Shown: positions 39,200-56,109 of the stretch, piece after piece
Numbering within the stretch: position 1 is the first letter of the stretch
Layout: every line of letters begins with the position of its first letter
From: Luscinia megarhynchos
Lineage: Eukaryota > Chordata > Aves > Passeriformes > Turdidae
Direction: 5' to 3'
DNA: 64,000 bases
Assembly: GCA_034336665.1 (NCBI GenBank)
Contig: CM067589.1
Span: forward strand, 3,067,290 to 3,131,289
Translations under genes and position numbers: made by a program
Notes under the pieces: model-generated
Database searches by the model: none
Told to the model about the DNA's origin: nothing
What the model saw: only the letters and a program-made list of their open reading frames with translations

Positions 39200-42100
39200 T
39201 GCTTTTTGTCATATTCCAGTAGAACTTTTTCTCTTACAAAGGGCGTCTTTATGCTTCTTCCGTTTCCAAGCAAATTGTCAGGTGTGATTAAAAGAAGGAG
39301 GCTCCTTGCTCAGGGCTATGATTTAATTCTTTCTGCACTGTGTGCTTTGAAACAGAGCGGTGCAGGCAGCATTTGAGGGAGTAGCTCAGCATCTCTTTTA
39401 CTGTAACTTTTTGTCCCAAATGCAGTTTCCTGTCCATGCTTGGGCTGCACACACACCTGCAGGGGCAGCAGCTGTGCTGTGGGGCCCTGAATGCACCTCC
39501 AAAGCCCCGTGAGTACAATGGTGCTGGAAGGAACTTGGCTCCCAATCCTGGAAATACAAGTCCGCTCTTTTATCCGCAGGGAAAGGGATGATCAGTAGTG
39601 AAAAAGCAATGAAAATGGAATTTGTGCTCCAGGGCTCACTGCAGTCTTCACTTCAGAGACCACCCAAGAGTGGGGGATCGTGGAAAGGTAATAGGATATT
39701 TTGTGTTCTTTGTGAATGAGCACTAGCAAACCATCCCAAAAGGACTATAGAAATTATGAGATCTCCAGGAAAAATGTGAGATAGCATAAAGTGAAATGAA
39801 GGACATAAGGAAAAAGCTCCTGGTGTGTAACCCTGTGAAGAGGAGCACAAAGCTGGCAGGAGCACAGCTCAGCAGCTGATACCAGCAATATTTTCTGTGG
39901 TGGACAATTCTGTCAGTTGTGACCAGGCAGGACAGCTTCACTGGGAGTTTGGAGTTTATGGCCCCCACGTAAAGGGAGCTTCAGAAGAGCCAGTGATTGT
40001 CTCTGGCAAGCAAAAAGGCTCCAGAGCTGAGTGCAGTGTGTGGTCAGGCCCTGCTGTCGCCTCTCCTGCTGACCCTCAGCACAGCAGAACCACCAATCCC
40101 AGAGTGCCTGGCTCATGGTGCGGGGTGTGGAGGGGGAGGGATTGCTCATGTGTGCACACGGTGGATTGCTGAGCTGCCTCCACAGACAGGCCCCAACAGC
40201 CCCTTCCCAACAGCCAAGTTCTTCCTTAGATCGGTTGCCAAAGGAGGGGAGAAAGGGTATGGAAGGAAGAACAAAGGTACATTGCTGAGGAGCTCAAAGG
40301 GCACGACTCCCTCCCCTCCATCTGCAGAAAGCTGGAGACAGTACAGGAGTGGGACGTTCCTTGGAATATCAGGAGCTGGCTGCTGTGGAGAAGTGGTTCC
40401 CTGTCTCCCCATTTGCCGCTGAACAAGTCCGAGGACAAGTCCGAGCTGGAGGATCAGGGTCTCTGCTGTCTCTGCCTCTTGCAGTCAGCGTGTTCGCCTC
40501 GTGTGAGCGCCGGGCCCGGGGCCAGGGCCGCCCACTCGCCGCTGCTCCTGCCCAGGTGCAGACGGAAAAGCTGCAGCAGCGCGGGGGCGGCCGGGACGTG
40601 TCGCTCGCAGGAATGTGCTTCGTCCCCATCTTCGTTTCCTCACCTTCGCCCGGGCAATGCCGCGGTTTGTCCTCTCTGATTGCAGCGGTGATGCGGGGAA
40701 AGGGAATGTCAGAGACAAAACCGGTACCGAGCCCCTGGGAGAGTCCAAACTCAGCCTTGCCCTGGGCAAAGCCCCTCAGAGCGGCCCAGGTGTCACTCTG
40801 TCACTGTCACAGCATCACCGTAGGTGTCACACAGGTGATTCACGGCTCTTCCTGTATCGGGAATTGCCTTTTCTTTCATCTTTTGTTTGCCATTGAACTG
40901 CTATGTAGTAAAAACACAGTTGCCCAGAATATCTGTGATACTTTGGTAATGCCACAGGGCAGCAATTAAAATCATGAGCATTAATTAAGACTGAAAACTA
41001 AATTAACCACTCAAGGATGTTATTTCCATGACCTCCCATTGAACATAACCACAGGGACTGCATGTTGTTTCTATCACATCTTTTGAAGTATTAAACCAGA
41101 TCCTGTCTCTGTTTTTGAGCACGTGCACACTGTGCATTTTTAATATATTTCAAAATCAGAATTCCAGTTCTACAGCGTAACAGCAGCTTCATGGTAGCAC
41201 CATTGTGTTTGAACATACAATTCAGTCTTACTTTGGGGGAAAATGGAGGGAAGTTCTGGCTCCAAAATTGTATATCAGCAGATATATATACTGCCTGGAT
41301 AAAACCACTTCCCTCTTTTTATATGTTTATAAAGTTTGCCCTGTAATCAAATTGTCATAGAAAATTCCCTAAAATGAGCTGAAAACCACACATTAATGTC
41401 TGTTTCTAAAGTGGTCTTTTCTGTCAGAGGAATTCAGTGTTGCCTGAGAAGACAAACCATCTTTCTGGACTAAATTCCCGCTTTCTGAAACCTGCCTCGA
41501 GCTGCTGCTGCCTGTCAGTGTGAGCCACCCCTGCAGCTCCCTCCTTAGTGGGGTTTCCTAAGGTCGGGGCTAATTATTAATGCTCCAGGCAGGAGAAAAT
41601 TCACATCTGTTTTCCACACCTCCCTCACACTGTGCAGTTGCAGGAGTAATTAAAACCAGGGATCTCATTAGCAAAGTGTTATTTGTTGTTTCTATAGGAA
41701 CACAGGTGTGCCCAGCCTTTTACAGGAGGAAAATATAAAGCAAGGGTGAATTCCAGCAAGGCACCTCAGCATCCCAGCGCTGGATGTTGCAAGGCCAAGG
41801 CATGGCAGGGGCCTCAGGAGAGCTGTGAGAGGTGTTGGTGGTCCCTGCACCACCCTTGGGGACAGCAGGGTCCCTAAGAGGTGACCTGGAATGGGGTGTG
41901 GCTGTGCAAGCTGTGTCTCTCCCGACCCTTCTCAGGCACCTGATCTTGAGTGATTCAACCCTGTTTTTATCCAGCCCTGGGACATTAATTCCCCCAGGGA
42001 GAGTCCCTGGGTTGCTCGGGCTCCCTCCTCAAGGCTGTGGGAGTGGAGTGCAGTCTGCAGGACCCTGGAGTTGCTGGGGCTGGAAGTGCCTTGGGTTGGG

Positions 42101-43230
42101 AATTGTGCTGCTGCTGACCCTTGGATCATCCATCTCCCGACCCTACAGATGAGCTCACTGATCACTAGCATTAAACTTCAAACCAGAACCGTGTCTCCTC
42201 AGCTCGGTGGATGCTGGGGGTGCTCGGGGCAGCCCACGAGGGTCACGGGGTCTGCTCTGAAAGGGCAGGGGGACACAGCCCCGGGGCTGGGGCATGGGGG
42301 GCCTCAAAACTGAGGAGTCCTGCCAACCTGGCTGCAGGGCGGATGATGCACTGCAGGCATCATTCCAATGTTTGGGGGAAAATAAAGAATTCTCTCTTAT
42401 CTCCTCCTAAATTCCAGACAGGTTTCTGGAGAAGGGTCATAAAGCTGTGTGGCTCTGCTCTCAGTCTCACTAAGTTGCATTGCTCTGATTCACTTCATTG
42501 AGTTAGAAGTTGGATTTACAAAGTAATAAAAGTGTCAGAATGCAGCCAAGAATGTGTCTGAACTGGCTTTCCAGGAACGCAGTGGGAACTGCTGTGTCAG
42601 GAGCAGCCACCAGCAGCCGGGGAGTGCTACAAGAGCTCCCAGAAGAATTTTAATCCTTTTGCTTGCACAGACCATATACCGTCCTCTTCCCAGCACTGTT
42701 TTCTTCACCCTTCAGTGGCGCCTTTGGAAGCAGGAATCAAGCTGAGCTGTTTGCCTGTCTGGAGGGACAGCAGCCCGTGGATCCCTGACCTGCCTGCAGC
42801 TTCAGACCATTTCACCCCAAAGTTTGGGATCCAGAATGGGGAGCAGCTGCTGGAGCAGAGCTGGGGCATGGCATTTGCAGGGTCCTGTCTGCATCACTTG
42901 GGCTTTGTTGATTTTCTTGGCCTCGCTGGGTTAAAGCATCAGCCCTGCTGCTGCTGGGCATTGCAGCAGGGGGAGCAGCACTTTGTCCAATCTGTGAAAT
43001 GCAGGGATTCTCACAGGTGTCACCTCCCACCACCTGTGGGATCAGCTCCTTCTAGACTCTCCCCCACACCCTCTCCCCTGAAGCCCCCAGGTCTCAGCAG
43101 TTACAGAGGTGTGAGAGTGCAGGCCCCACCATTGGGGTACCAAGGATGGAGAATGTTGCTCCTTCCAGGGAGGAGCTTTGTCCCACAGCTGCAGGGCTGG
43201 GACAGCCCAAGAGCATTGAGACCAGACCTT
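39200..43230. other. Intergenic D-E, no gene seen
   Basis: About 4 kb. The part around 40480-40740 is GC-rich with open frames on both strands, but no domain or paralogue was recognised. No repeats of note. Confidence 0.55.
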
Positions 43231-43255
43231 GGTTTGCAGGACTGCAAAGAGAAGC

Positions 43256-43261
43256 TTTATT
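43256..43261 (-). terminator. Poly(A) signal of keratin gene E
   Basis: AATAAA on the minus strand, 162 bp past the stop codon. Confidence 0.8.
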
Positions 43262-43422
43262 TGATTTGATTGTGTGGCACAGAGCTGAGAGAAGGGTGAG
43301 AGAGGGTAAGGAGGGGGGTGATAGTGGGAGAAGGTGCTTTTGATGATCCATATGGCAGGAGCACATCAGCTGGGATCTGCTTCGCTGTGCTGGGCGAGGT
43401 TGGCAGCAAAACAGGCAGTGCC

Positions 43423-48025
<4,603 letters not shown>

Positions 48026-48101
48026 GCTGGAGGCTGGAGGCGCACAGAGAGGCAGCGCAGCAGCAGCAGCAGCGAGTGCTCGCTCCCCTGCCTCGGGGCC
48101 C

Positions 48102-48107
48102 TTTATA
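48102..48107 (-). promoter_or_regulatory. TATA box of gene E
   Basis: TATAAA on the minus strand, 77 bp above the start codon, inside the block shared with gene D. Confidence 0.87.
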
Positions 48108-48155
48108 GCCCGGCCAGGAGGCGTTGCCGGCGCCTTTCGACACCCCTGACAGCCA

Positions 48156-48182
48156 GAGCCAAATTCCAGAATCATCATTTTC
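48156..48182 (-). promoter_or_regulatory. Conserved upstream element of gene E
   Basis: Partner of 39157-39186: plus strand GAGCCAAATTCCAGAATC then ATCATTTT. It sits about 50 bp above the TATA box and 27 bp beyond the end of the homogenised block. Confidence 0.5.
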
Positions 48183-48963
48183 CTCTCCTTGATTTCACAT
48201 CTTTTGTCACATCCCACCAGCAGCACTACGGCTCACATGGGACCTTCCTCTGCTTCCATTCCCAGCACCTGGCGTGCTCCAGCTCCCTGCTCGGGGCTAT
48301 GTTTTGGCATTCCCAGTGTCCATTCCAGCTCCACCCGCTGCTCCCTCACGAAATAACACAAGTGAATCCTCTGTCATCCGCCAAGTCACCCACAAGTATC
48401 ACTGCAAAAATCTACAAATCTATTTATTTGCTTTTTTAAAGAGTCTAAAGCCAAGGAAAGCTGCTGACTTAAGAGCTCTGTGCATCCATAATCTTCACAT
48501 GGGCCAAGCCAAAGCCAGATGGAAACTTTCCCGTCTGGACCTTTATCACAGGACAAGCACAGACCTGGCAGGATTTGTGTACTGATACAGGATTTGGCAG
48601 AAATCTTACAGCTCAAAAGAGGATAAACTCCAGTAATTTCTGCTTATGTACCAGCCTGGGCTGAATCTTCCTACAGAGACTGGAAAGTCCCTGCAGTGGT
48701 GGGGTTTCAGTTGGTTTAAAGGGTAGAAGAGTAATCTTTCCCAGCAGTACCTGCTTTGCTCCATCACCTTTCCCAAATCCCACAGAAACTGCCTCTTATT
48801 TCTAAAAAATGTATAGAAGCTAAAAAATTCTATGCCAGAATTTCTGCTCTCTCAGCTCTGAGGCAGGGTTTAATGCTTAAAGATCCTAAATCAGAGGAGA
48901 GGGACTGAAACTCTGTCAGACACCCACAGCCAGGGCACTGTCACGTTACCTGCAATTGCTGAT

Positions 48964-49072
48964 AGGAAGAGAAGGATCAATCCTTATCAATGGGAAGAGC
49001 ATGATGAGTCTTTACCAATGGGAAGAGTAGGATAAATCCTTATCAGTAGGAAGTGTGATCAATCCTTATCAC
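48964..49072. repeat. 28-bp tandem repeat, about 4 copies
   Basis: Unit of the form GGAAGAG-AGGATCAATCCTTATCAATG with several substitutions and one shortened copy. The inner ATCAATCCTTATC phrase recurs. Confidence 0.82.
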
Positions 49073-51721
49073 TGCTTGTGCTATAGGCTTTTCCCTACAG
49101 ATTTGCAGCTGAAGACAGCAATGCCAATGGTAACTCAGCAGGACCAGCATCACCTCTATCAAAAGTGCTGATGGGCCAAGCACTGGGGTGAGGACCCCGC
49201 AAGCACTGAGGGTTTGACCACACCAGCACAGAGGGGAGAGACAGTGCTGGCCACACCTGCCCCGGGCTACTCAAGGACTGAGGAGAACGATTACAGTAAC
49301 ATTAACTGGACAGGTATTGGCATGAAAAAAGCAGCAAAGAAGCAGGAAATGTGGCATTGCACTGTTTTATTCTTTCTTGGGAAAAAAGCCCTTCACTGGT
49401 GTGACGCCAGCTCTTGTTTTGCACAGTGGAAAATCGCACACCCAGCCCAGGCTCCAGCCACGGCATTCTCAATAAAAGGAGTTATTTTTGCTTTTTACAG
49501 AGGTGCCTGTGAGGTAGTGAAGGAGTTATAGGGATTAGGAACCCTTTTGTGTTTTCCATCCCGTTGTGATCTCCTTCCTTCCCAGCCCCCTCCGGCTGTT
49601 TTCACATTATAATGCACTAACTGATTTTGGAGGTGCTCAGATGTTCCCAGAGCCTCACCCTCAGTAATTCATGGTGCCTCCTTTCTTTCATGTTCCCCGA
49701 AGGACACAATAACAACAAGGCTTTATCTTCCTCCTGTTAGATCTCTGGACTTCACAGCAGTCACGCTCCTTTTAGCAACTCCCGGAGCGTGGGGTGACTT
49801 TCTGGGCAGCCACCAAGGAAACACCTTAAAAAGAGAGAGACTGGATCCTCTCATTCGAGGGCTCTGCTCTCTAGACAGCACTGCCTCACACCCATGGGCT
49901 TCAGATTTGGAATTTTGACTCCCCAAGCTGCAAAAACGTGGAGTTTGGAATGCACAGGTTCCCCATCCATCAGAGAGCTGGGGGAGGAGGGGATCTGAGC
50001 ATAACCAGCACTGGCAAAGGGCAGAGTGAGCAGAGGAGGGAGCTCAGCTTCCAGCACCATGCTGGGACACCTGGCAGGACAAAGCTCAGATGTTCCTGGC
50101 CCGTTTTCCTGTGCAGTGGGGGGTACAGGATTGCCCAAGAGCGTCGTGTGAGAGCTGTGCTCCAGAGCCATCCCGGGCCACCCCTGCTCCCAGCTCTTGC
50201 AAATGTGCTCACTTTGCTCGTGTGTGCTCCAGCAAACACCCTCCTGCTCCAGGCAATTCCCATGTTGGCCCTGAGCCTCTCACATGGGCTAAAACCTGTG
50301 CTGAGGTCTGACCCCCCCTCACATTTTAGGTTGAGTTTTGTCAGCCTGAATGTGACAACTGCCCTAAGACAAGGCAAAGCCCTTCCATAGCCCACAGGTA
50401 AGGGACAGCTGACCTTACAGCTTCTCTTTCTCTATTATCTCAACCTCAGTTCTTTTACCACGTGTGACAGATGTCAGACAGACAATCTGGAGTTTGACCT
50501 GCAATATCAGCTTTTCCCTGGTCTTTTCTGACCAATGCTCTTGCTGGTCAGCTGCTGCCTTGGCCCCTGACTGAGCTCCTGAAAACAATCCCACACCAGC
50601 CCCACTCTGACATCAGGAACCCTCAGCACAGAGCTCCCCTGCTCCGGCTGCTGATGGGACATCAGGCTACAGAGGAGCAGTACTGCTTCAGCTATTTCAT
50701 GGTACCAGAAGAATTCAATCTCCCAGGCTTTCCTGGAGCACTCACCCACAACAAATTCCCTTGAGATAAAAGAAAAAAAAGAGCACATGGTAATGCTCGG
50801 GAGATTGTATCAGAGTCTGTTCCAGCAAGAAGCACGCCAGAGATGTTATCTCTGCCTCGTGTGCTGCAGCAGGCAGCAGAGACCTGAGCTCCTTGGTTTG
50901 CACAGGGGGAGAGGGGATGATGGGGTGACCACACAGTGCCCAGAGGGATGAGGGCTGGCTGAAACAGCCACCGTCAGTGTGTTGCGTTTGCCTCAAACAA
51001 TAGCACCTAATTGTGCTTTTAATGTCATGAATAAGAGCTAATTAGGAGTCATCGCGTTTCCCCTGTGGGCCGGCTTCTCCTGAGTGCCTTCCACAGCAAT
51101 TCCCAGCTCACTGGGAACTCGCTGAGGGCTGCAGGGCTGGGGAAGGTGTCTCCTGCAGCGAGGAATGGCAGGCACAGGACGGGCTTGCTCTGTAAGAGCA
51201 ACACAAAATAGGTAACAAATATATCAAGGTGTGGAGTGACATATGATGTCTTTGTTTCTATCTCAGCTGTCGATTCTTTACCATGTGCCAGGACGTGTCC
51301 TGACGGCCCCCCCATATTATCTGGAAAAAGCCATCCCAGATCCTATTACCATGAAAGGAAACAGTGGTTGTGTGTGCAGTGGAAACTCCCTCTGGGCAGC
51401 CCAGGGCACATTGCCATCAGCCAGCCAGCCAAACCTCGGCTGCCCGAGCTGCAGGGTGGGGAGATGCCACCCCATCTAATCCCCTCCTGGCCACACCAGA
51501 GACTGAGAAATGGACAGCACAGCCCGGGCCAGCTGCTGCAGAGGGGAGGAGGCAGCAGTGGAAGCAGCCAGGAGAAGGGAAGGACAAGGGGAGTGACTGT
51601 ATTGTCCTGTATTGTCCCTCTCCAGGCTCCAAACTGGAGCAGTGATGCCAGACACTGTTGTGCCAGTGGGGCCTTCCATTGACAGCCCCATATCAGGGCC
51701 ACTCCAAGCTCCTCCTCCTCT

Positions 51722-52030
51722 CCTCTCCTGTAAATAATAATATGCATGTCATGTAAATGTAAATATGCATGTAAATGTATGTGTGTGTGTGTGTAAATAA
51801 ATATGGCATGGTAGTAATAAATGTAAATGTAAGTAAATGTGCATGTAAATAGTAAATATGCGTGTGTGTAAAGTAATGTAAATATTAAATATGGCATAAT
51901 ATAAATAGTAAATGTAAATATGCATGTAAATGTCGTAAATGTCATGTCATGTAAATGTCAGCTGCATGTGTCATGTGCATATGTATATGCATGTATGTGT
52001 CATGTCTCGCCATGTCATGATCATGTGGAA
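51722..52030. repeat. Degenerate (TAAATG)n / GTAAATATGCAT repeat
   Basis: About 300 bp of imperfect TAAATG, TGTG and CATGTAAATG phrases; it explains the aromatic-rich minus-strand frame here. No unit is perfectly kept. Confidence 0.85.
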
Positions 52031-54815
52031 CAGGGTGATGTTCCTCCATTTGTCCCAGGTCCTGAGTTGTTTGCAGAGCATCAGGTGAGGTCCCAGTCCT
52101 GTGTCACTGATACTTCACGAGCCACCTCCAGCAGTGAGGGCCGTGCTGGGCACAGAGCTGCTCCCCAGCAGAGACCCACTCTGCTGTTTTGGCACAGCAA
52201 GTGCCAAGGAGATCCCCTCAGAGTGATTCCCACAGAATCAGCACTGCTGGCACAGCCAGTCCATCACCCCTCTCTCATCCAGGTGTCCAGGCAGTGTGGG
52301 GCAGTGGGGCTCTCTCTGCTGCACTCAGGGATCATGGGCCCATCTGGCAGAGATGGTCTTTCCACAATTGTTGAAGCTCTTCCCCCCAGTCCCACTGCAG
52401 CAGTTCCTCCTCATGAACCAGGCCCTGTGACAGCCCTGTGCACTGCCAGCCCACCCCAGGCTGAGCACGGCCTCTCTGCTGGCACACCTGAGCAAGGAGG
52501 ACACTGAACCAATTGTGGTCACACCAGTGCTGTCTCCAAGGGCTGGCTCAGCCCTCCTGCCTCTGCCTGGGATGAGGGGCTCATTGCAGCAAGCTCAGTG
52601 CTGAGCAGCTTGGCTCCCTGCAGGCTGTCTCCAGTGACATCCGAACTCATGCAGCCCAGCTGGGCTCAGGCAAGTGGCAGTGTGCAGAACCACAGACCAG
52701 ATCTGGGGATTCCCTTGTCCAGAGCCCAAGGGACAAGCTGCTCCCATGCTCCCTGGGACCAGGTGAACCTCCTTGAGCTGCAGTCAGAGGTCACTCTGGC
52801 AGGCAGAAGGACAGATGGACACACCTCAGGGCTTGCTTTACCCAGACAGAAGAATATTTTTATGTCTGAGCAGAGCCACCGTCCCAAGCCACCAGGAATT
52901 GCTCCAGCTCTATCTCCATGACAAATTCCAGCCTTTGGAGTTTCCCACATTAGTTTTTCAGCATCTGTCTTCCAGGTAGCAGCTCTTGCATTTTCTCATG
53001 TCTCATTCTTCGGTGTGGCAATAGGATCACACCCTGTCTGCTCATTCCTCCCCCCTCACTGAGCATGGCAGAGCTGGAGTCACACGAACATTCTGCTGAC
53101 TGTGGGCACCAGCAGCGGCTCCCACATTGATCCTGCACCCACACCCACTGCACCCCCAGGCCAGGTCTCCACTGGATGGGAATCCCAGCCTGGGACACCT
53201 GTGACGTTGGGGATGGGGTGAGGCAGGTACCAGCATTGGCCTGGGGGTGCTTGTGCTCACAGAAGGGAATCACGATTTAATCCCCACTCTGGGGTGAGGC
53301 CACTCACTCCAAAAGCCCCCAGGGGGATGTGACAAACCTGCTGCTGGTGACAGCGACTCCATCAGCCCTGTGACTCCTCCACAGGAGCCTCTGCTGGCAT
53401 TAGTGCCTCCTGCATCCAGGCTTGTCCATGCCCCATGCACAGCCCTGATGACCAGGAGGGTGGGCAGGAGCAATGGAAGATCACAGACTGGGATTTCCAG
53501 CTGCCCCCAGGGAAGCCCCTCTCCTCGGTGGGACCCCAGCTCTGGTCTCAGCCCCTCTGGGAGAGGGCTGTGGCCTGGCCCCTCAGGTGGAATGTGCTGA
53601 GGGTTCTGGATCCCTCCTGCCTCCCTCTCTCTTGCTCCTCCAGGGCTGACGGTTGTGGCAGGTGTTGCCTGTGAGGCTGCACCACGGCCTTGTCACCTTG
53701 TGCACTTGAGGGGACCATGGGGCCGTGCTCCCAGGAGGAAACCACAGCTGCTGGGAGGAGAAGGGGCTGCCCAGCCCTCGTGCTCAGGAGATGTACCCCA
53801 GAGCAGTCCCTGTAACCGAGCTGTGCTGTCACTTCCCACATGATGGTAATGACTTGTCTGCTCGTTAATCTGTACTTGGCAGGGAATTTTATGAAGTCAT
53901 TAACAAGACTGAAACAGTCAGTACCTACCAGAGGCCCCTGGCAATAAACCTGCCCCATCCCTCCCTGGCTCCCCCAAGGGATCTGATCCCCACCTGCAGC
54001 CCTGCTAAAACCCCTCCTGGGACCCCATTCCTGCTCCCACTCCCTCCAAGCCCACAGCACTCCTGGCCAAGGGCCACTGCTCCACCCCGGAGCTCTAATG
54101 ACACTAATGATTTTCTGAACAGGAGCTGGGAGTGCAGAGCCCAGGCCCATCAGCCGTGTCTGGCAGGAGGTGATGCTTGCCTGGGCCTGGCACACGCTGG
54201 CCCCGCTCTCGCCCGGAGCGCGCTGCAATCTCCAGTATGTAACAGTATAACCGTGATCACACACCGGCTCCGGGAGCAGCTTCGCCTCTGTTGTTGTTCT
54301 GTTAGTCCAAACCCTGGCTCAGCCCAGTGCTGCCGGACCAGCTCCATACCCTGCTCAGTGCCTGGATGCAGTTCTGCACCACCAGGGCTGGGCTGAGACT
54401 CTGGGGGAGGCCCTGGTGGTCCTCGTGCCCCAGAGTCCCACTGGGCCCAGCGGGGCCAATGGTCCCAGAAGTTCCCGTGTCCCAGTGTCCTGGTGCTACC
54501 TGTGCTCCCAGTGGTTCCCATGTCCTGGTGGCTCAGTAGTCCCGGTGTCCCTGTGGTGTTGGTGGTCCCAATGCCCCAGTGATGCCGGTGCCCCCCACCC
54601 CGCGGGAGCCCCGGGTGTGATCAGACTGCACTTGGGCATCTGGGCTGGGACCTGCCTGGGGAACGGTGCTGGGATCCCGCTCCGAGCTGTGGGCTGGTGC
54701 ACAGGGGCTCGGTGGGATCCCTGGAGAGCAAGGGGCTTTGAGGGGACCCAGTGAGACTGGGAGACGGGGAGAATTCGAGGGTCCTGGAGGTACGTGATGG
54801 GACCCATTGGGATCG

Positions 54816-54986
54816 GGGATACCCGGTGGGAGCGGGGAGATTAGGGGGTACTCGGGGGTCCCGGTGGGAGCGGGATGATTTGGGGTACTCGGGGATCCCG
54901 GTGGGAGCGGGGTGATTTGGGGTACCGGGGGTACCCGGGGATCTCGGTGTGACTGGGGGGTACCGGGGGTCCCGGTGGGAGCGGGC
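54816..54986. repeat. GC-rich minisatellite, about 38-bp unit
   Basis: Roughly four imperfect copies containing 'cccggtgggagcggg' followed by 'gatttggggtac'. Adjoins the hexamer array. Confidence 0.78.
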
Positions 54987-55082
54987 CGGACGCGCCGGCA
55001 GCGCCGGTTGGTGCCCGGGGGCGCGATCGCTGCGCACGGGCGCCCCCTGCTGGCAGCGGCGGGCACGGCAGGACGGGCGGAG

Positions 55083-55095
55083 CGGGACGGGAACG

Positions 55096-55137
<42 letters not shown>

Positions 55138-55245
55138 GGGACAGGGACGGGGACAGGGACGGGGACAGGGACAGGGACAGGGACGGGGACGGGGACAGGG
55201 ACGGGGACAGGGACAGGGACAGGGACAGGGACGGGGACAGGGACG

Positions 55246-55299
<54 letters not shown>

Positions 55300-55303
55300 G
55301 GGC
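55083..55303. repeat. Hexanucleotide array (GGGACA/GGGACG)n
   Basis: Some 36 consecutive hexamers, GGGACA with interspersed GGGACG. Because the unit is a multiple of three, all frames stay open, giving spurious Gly-Thr, Arg-Asp and Pro-Val repeat proteins of up to several hundred codons. Closely spaced GGG runs could form G-quadruplexes on the plus strand. Confidence 0.96.
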
Positions 55304-55370
55304 GGCAGTGTGGGGCAGTTGTGGGGTGCGCAGGGCTGATGCAGCGCGCTGGGGGTACTAATGCGTGCAG

Positions 55371-55457
55371 GGGTGTGCCGGGGGTACATGGGTGTGCAGG
55401 GGTGTGCCGGGGGTACATGGGTGCGCAGGGGTGTGCCGGGGGTACATGGGTGCGCAG
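55371..55457. repeat. 29-bp tandem repeat, 3 near-perfect copies
   Basis: Units 55371-55399, 55400-55428 and 55429-55457, each GGGTGTGCCGGGGGTACATG plus GGTG(T/C)GCAG; a diverged copy precedes them. Confidence 0.93.
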
Positions 55458-55479
55458 GGGTGTCCCCAGGTGCCCTGTG

Positions 55480-55700
55480 CGCAGCCGATCCCCGCCTGCA
55501 TCCCGGCTCCCCGGGCCCCAGCAGTCCCCCAGCCCCCCGGCCGGGCGGGCAGCTCCCGGTGCCGGGCCCGGGCTCGGAGCCGCCGCACGGCCGGGGCGGG
55601 CGCTGAGCCAGCAGAGCCGGGCGGAGAGGGGAGGAGAGGAGCGTGAGCAGGTGTGGAAGGTGCGCACCCTGGGCTCGCACGGCGTGCGCGGTTCTGACGC
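55480..55700. other. CpG-rich segment, possible CpG island
   Basis: Very GC-rich sequence with frequent CG dinucleotides, no TATA box and no clear repeat unit. It could be a housekeeping-type promoter for a gene outside the recognised set, but no first exon can be supported. Confidence 0.35.
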
Positions 55701-55962
55701 GCACCCGAGGCTGCTCCGCACACACAGCTGCGGGCAGAGCCCCTCTGGCACCGGGCACTGCCGGGGAACACCGGCCCTGGCAGTGCGGACTCCGCCCTGC
55801 TCCAGCCCCGTGCCTGTGACCGACCCCCAGGTGCACAGCCCAAGGCTGAGAGCCCGGCCGTGGCATGCGGGAGCTGTGCAGGCTCCTTCCCGAGTGATTC
55901 CCCCGGGGAATGCCCCCAGCAGGCTCCCCCCGAGCCCCTGGCCCGAGATGCCACTGAGCACT

Positions 55963-56004
55963 GCTCCAGCTCCAGCTCCAGCTCCTGTTCCTGCTCCTGC
56001 TCCA

Positions 56005-56051
<47 letters not shown>

Positions 56052-56062
56052 AGCTCCACAGG
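55963..56062. repeat. (CTCCTG/CTCCAG)n hexamer repeat
   Basis: About 16 hexamers of GCTCCT or GCTCCA. On the minus strand they read as a Glu-Gln/Glu-Leu run continuing an open frame from 56200. Confidence 0.92.
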
Positions 56063-56109
56063 CTCCCCCGAGATGGGTCGGACCCTGTCAATGCAATAGC
56101 CCTCAGTTT

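Larger units (their letters stand above)
48190..54800. other. Keratin-free flank, left part, no gene seen
   Basis: No keratin exon occurs beyond gene E. Open frames are short or in low-complexity sequence. It contains a 28-bp repeat (48964-49072) and an AT-rich degenerate repeat (51722-52030). At 54400-54600 there are loosely repeated 'cagtgtcc/ggtgctcc' phrases that give collagen-like minus-strand frames by chance. Confidence 0.5.

Noticed and set aside
49214..49531. Plus-strand 105-codon frame with an AATAAA nearby
   Set aside because: No family resemblance, and the sequence lies in diverged intergenic DNA.
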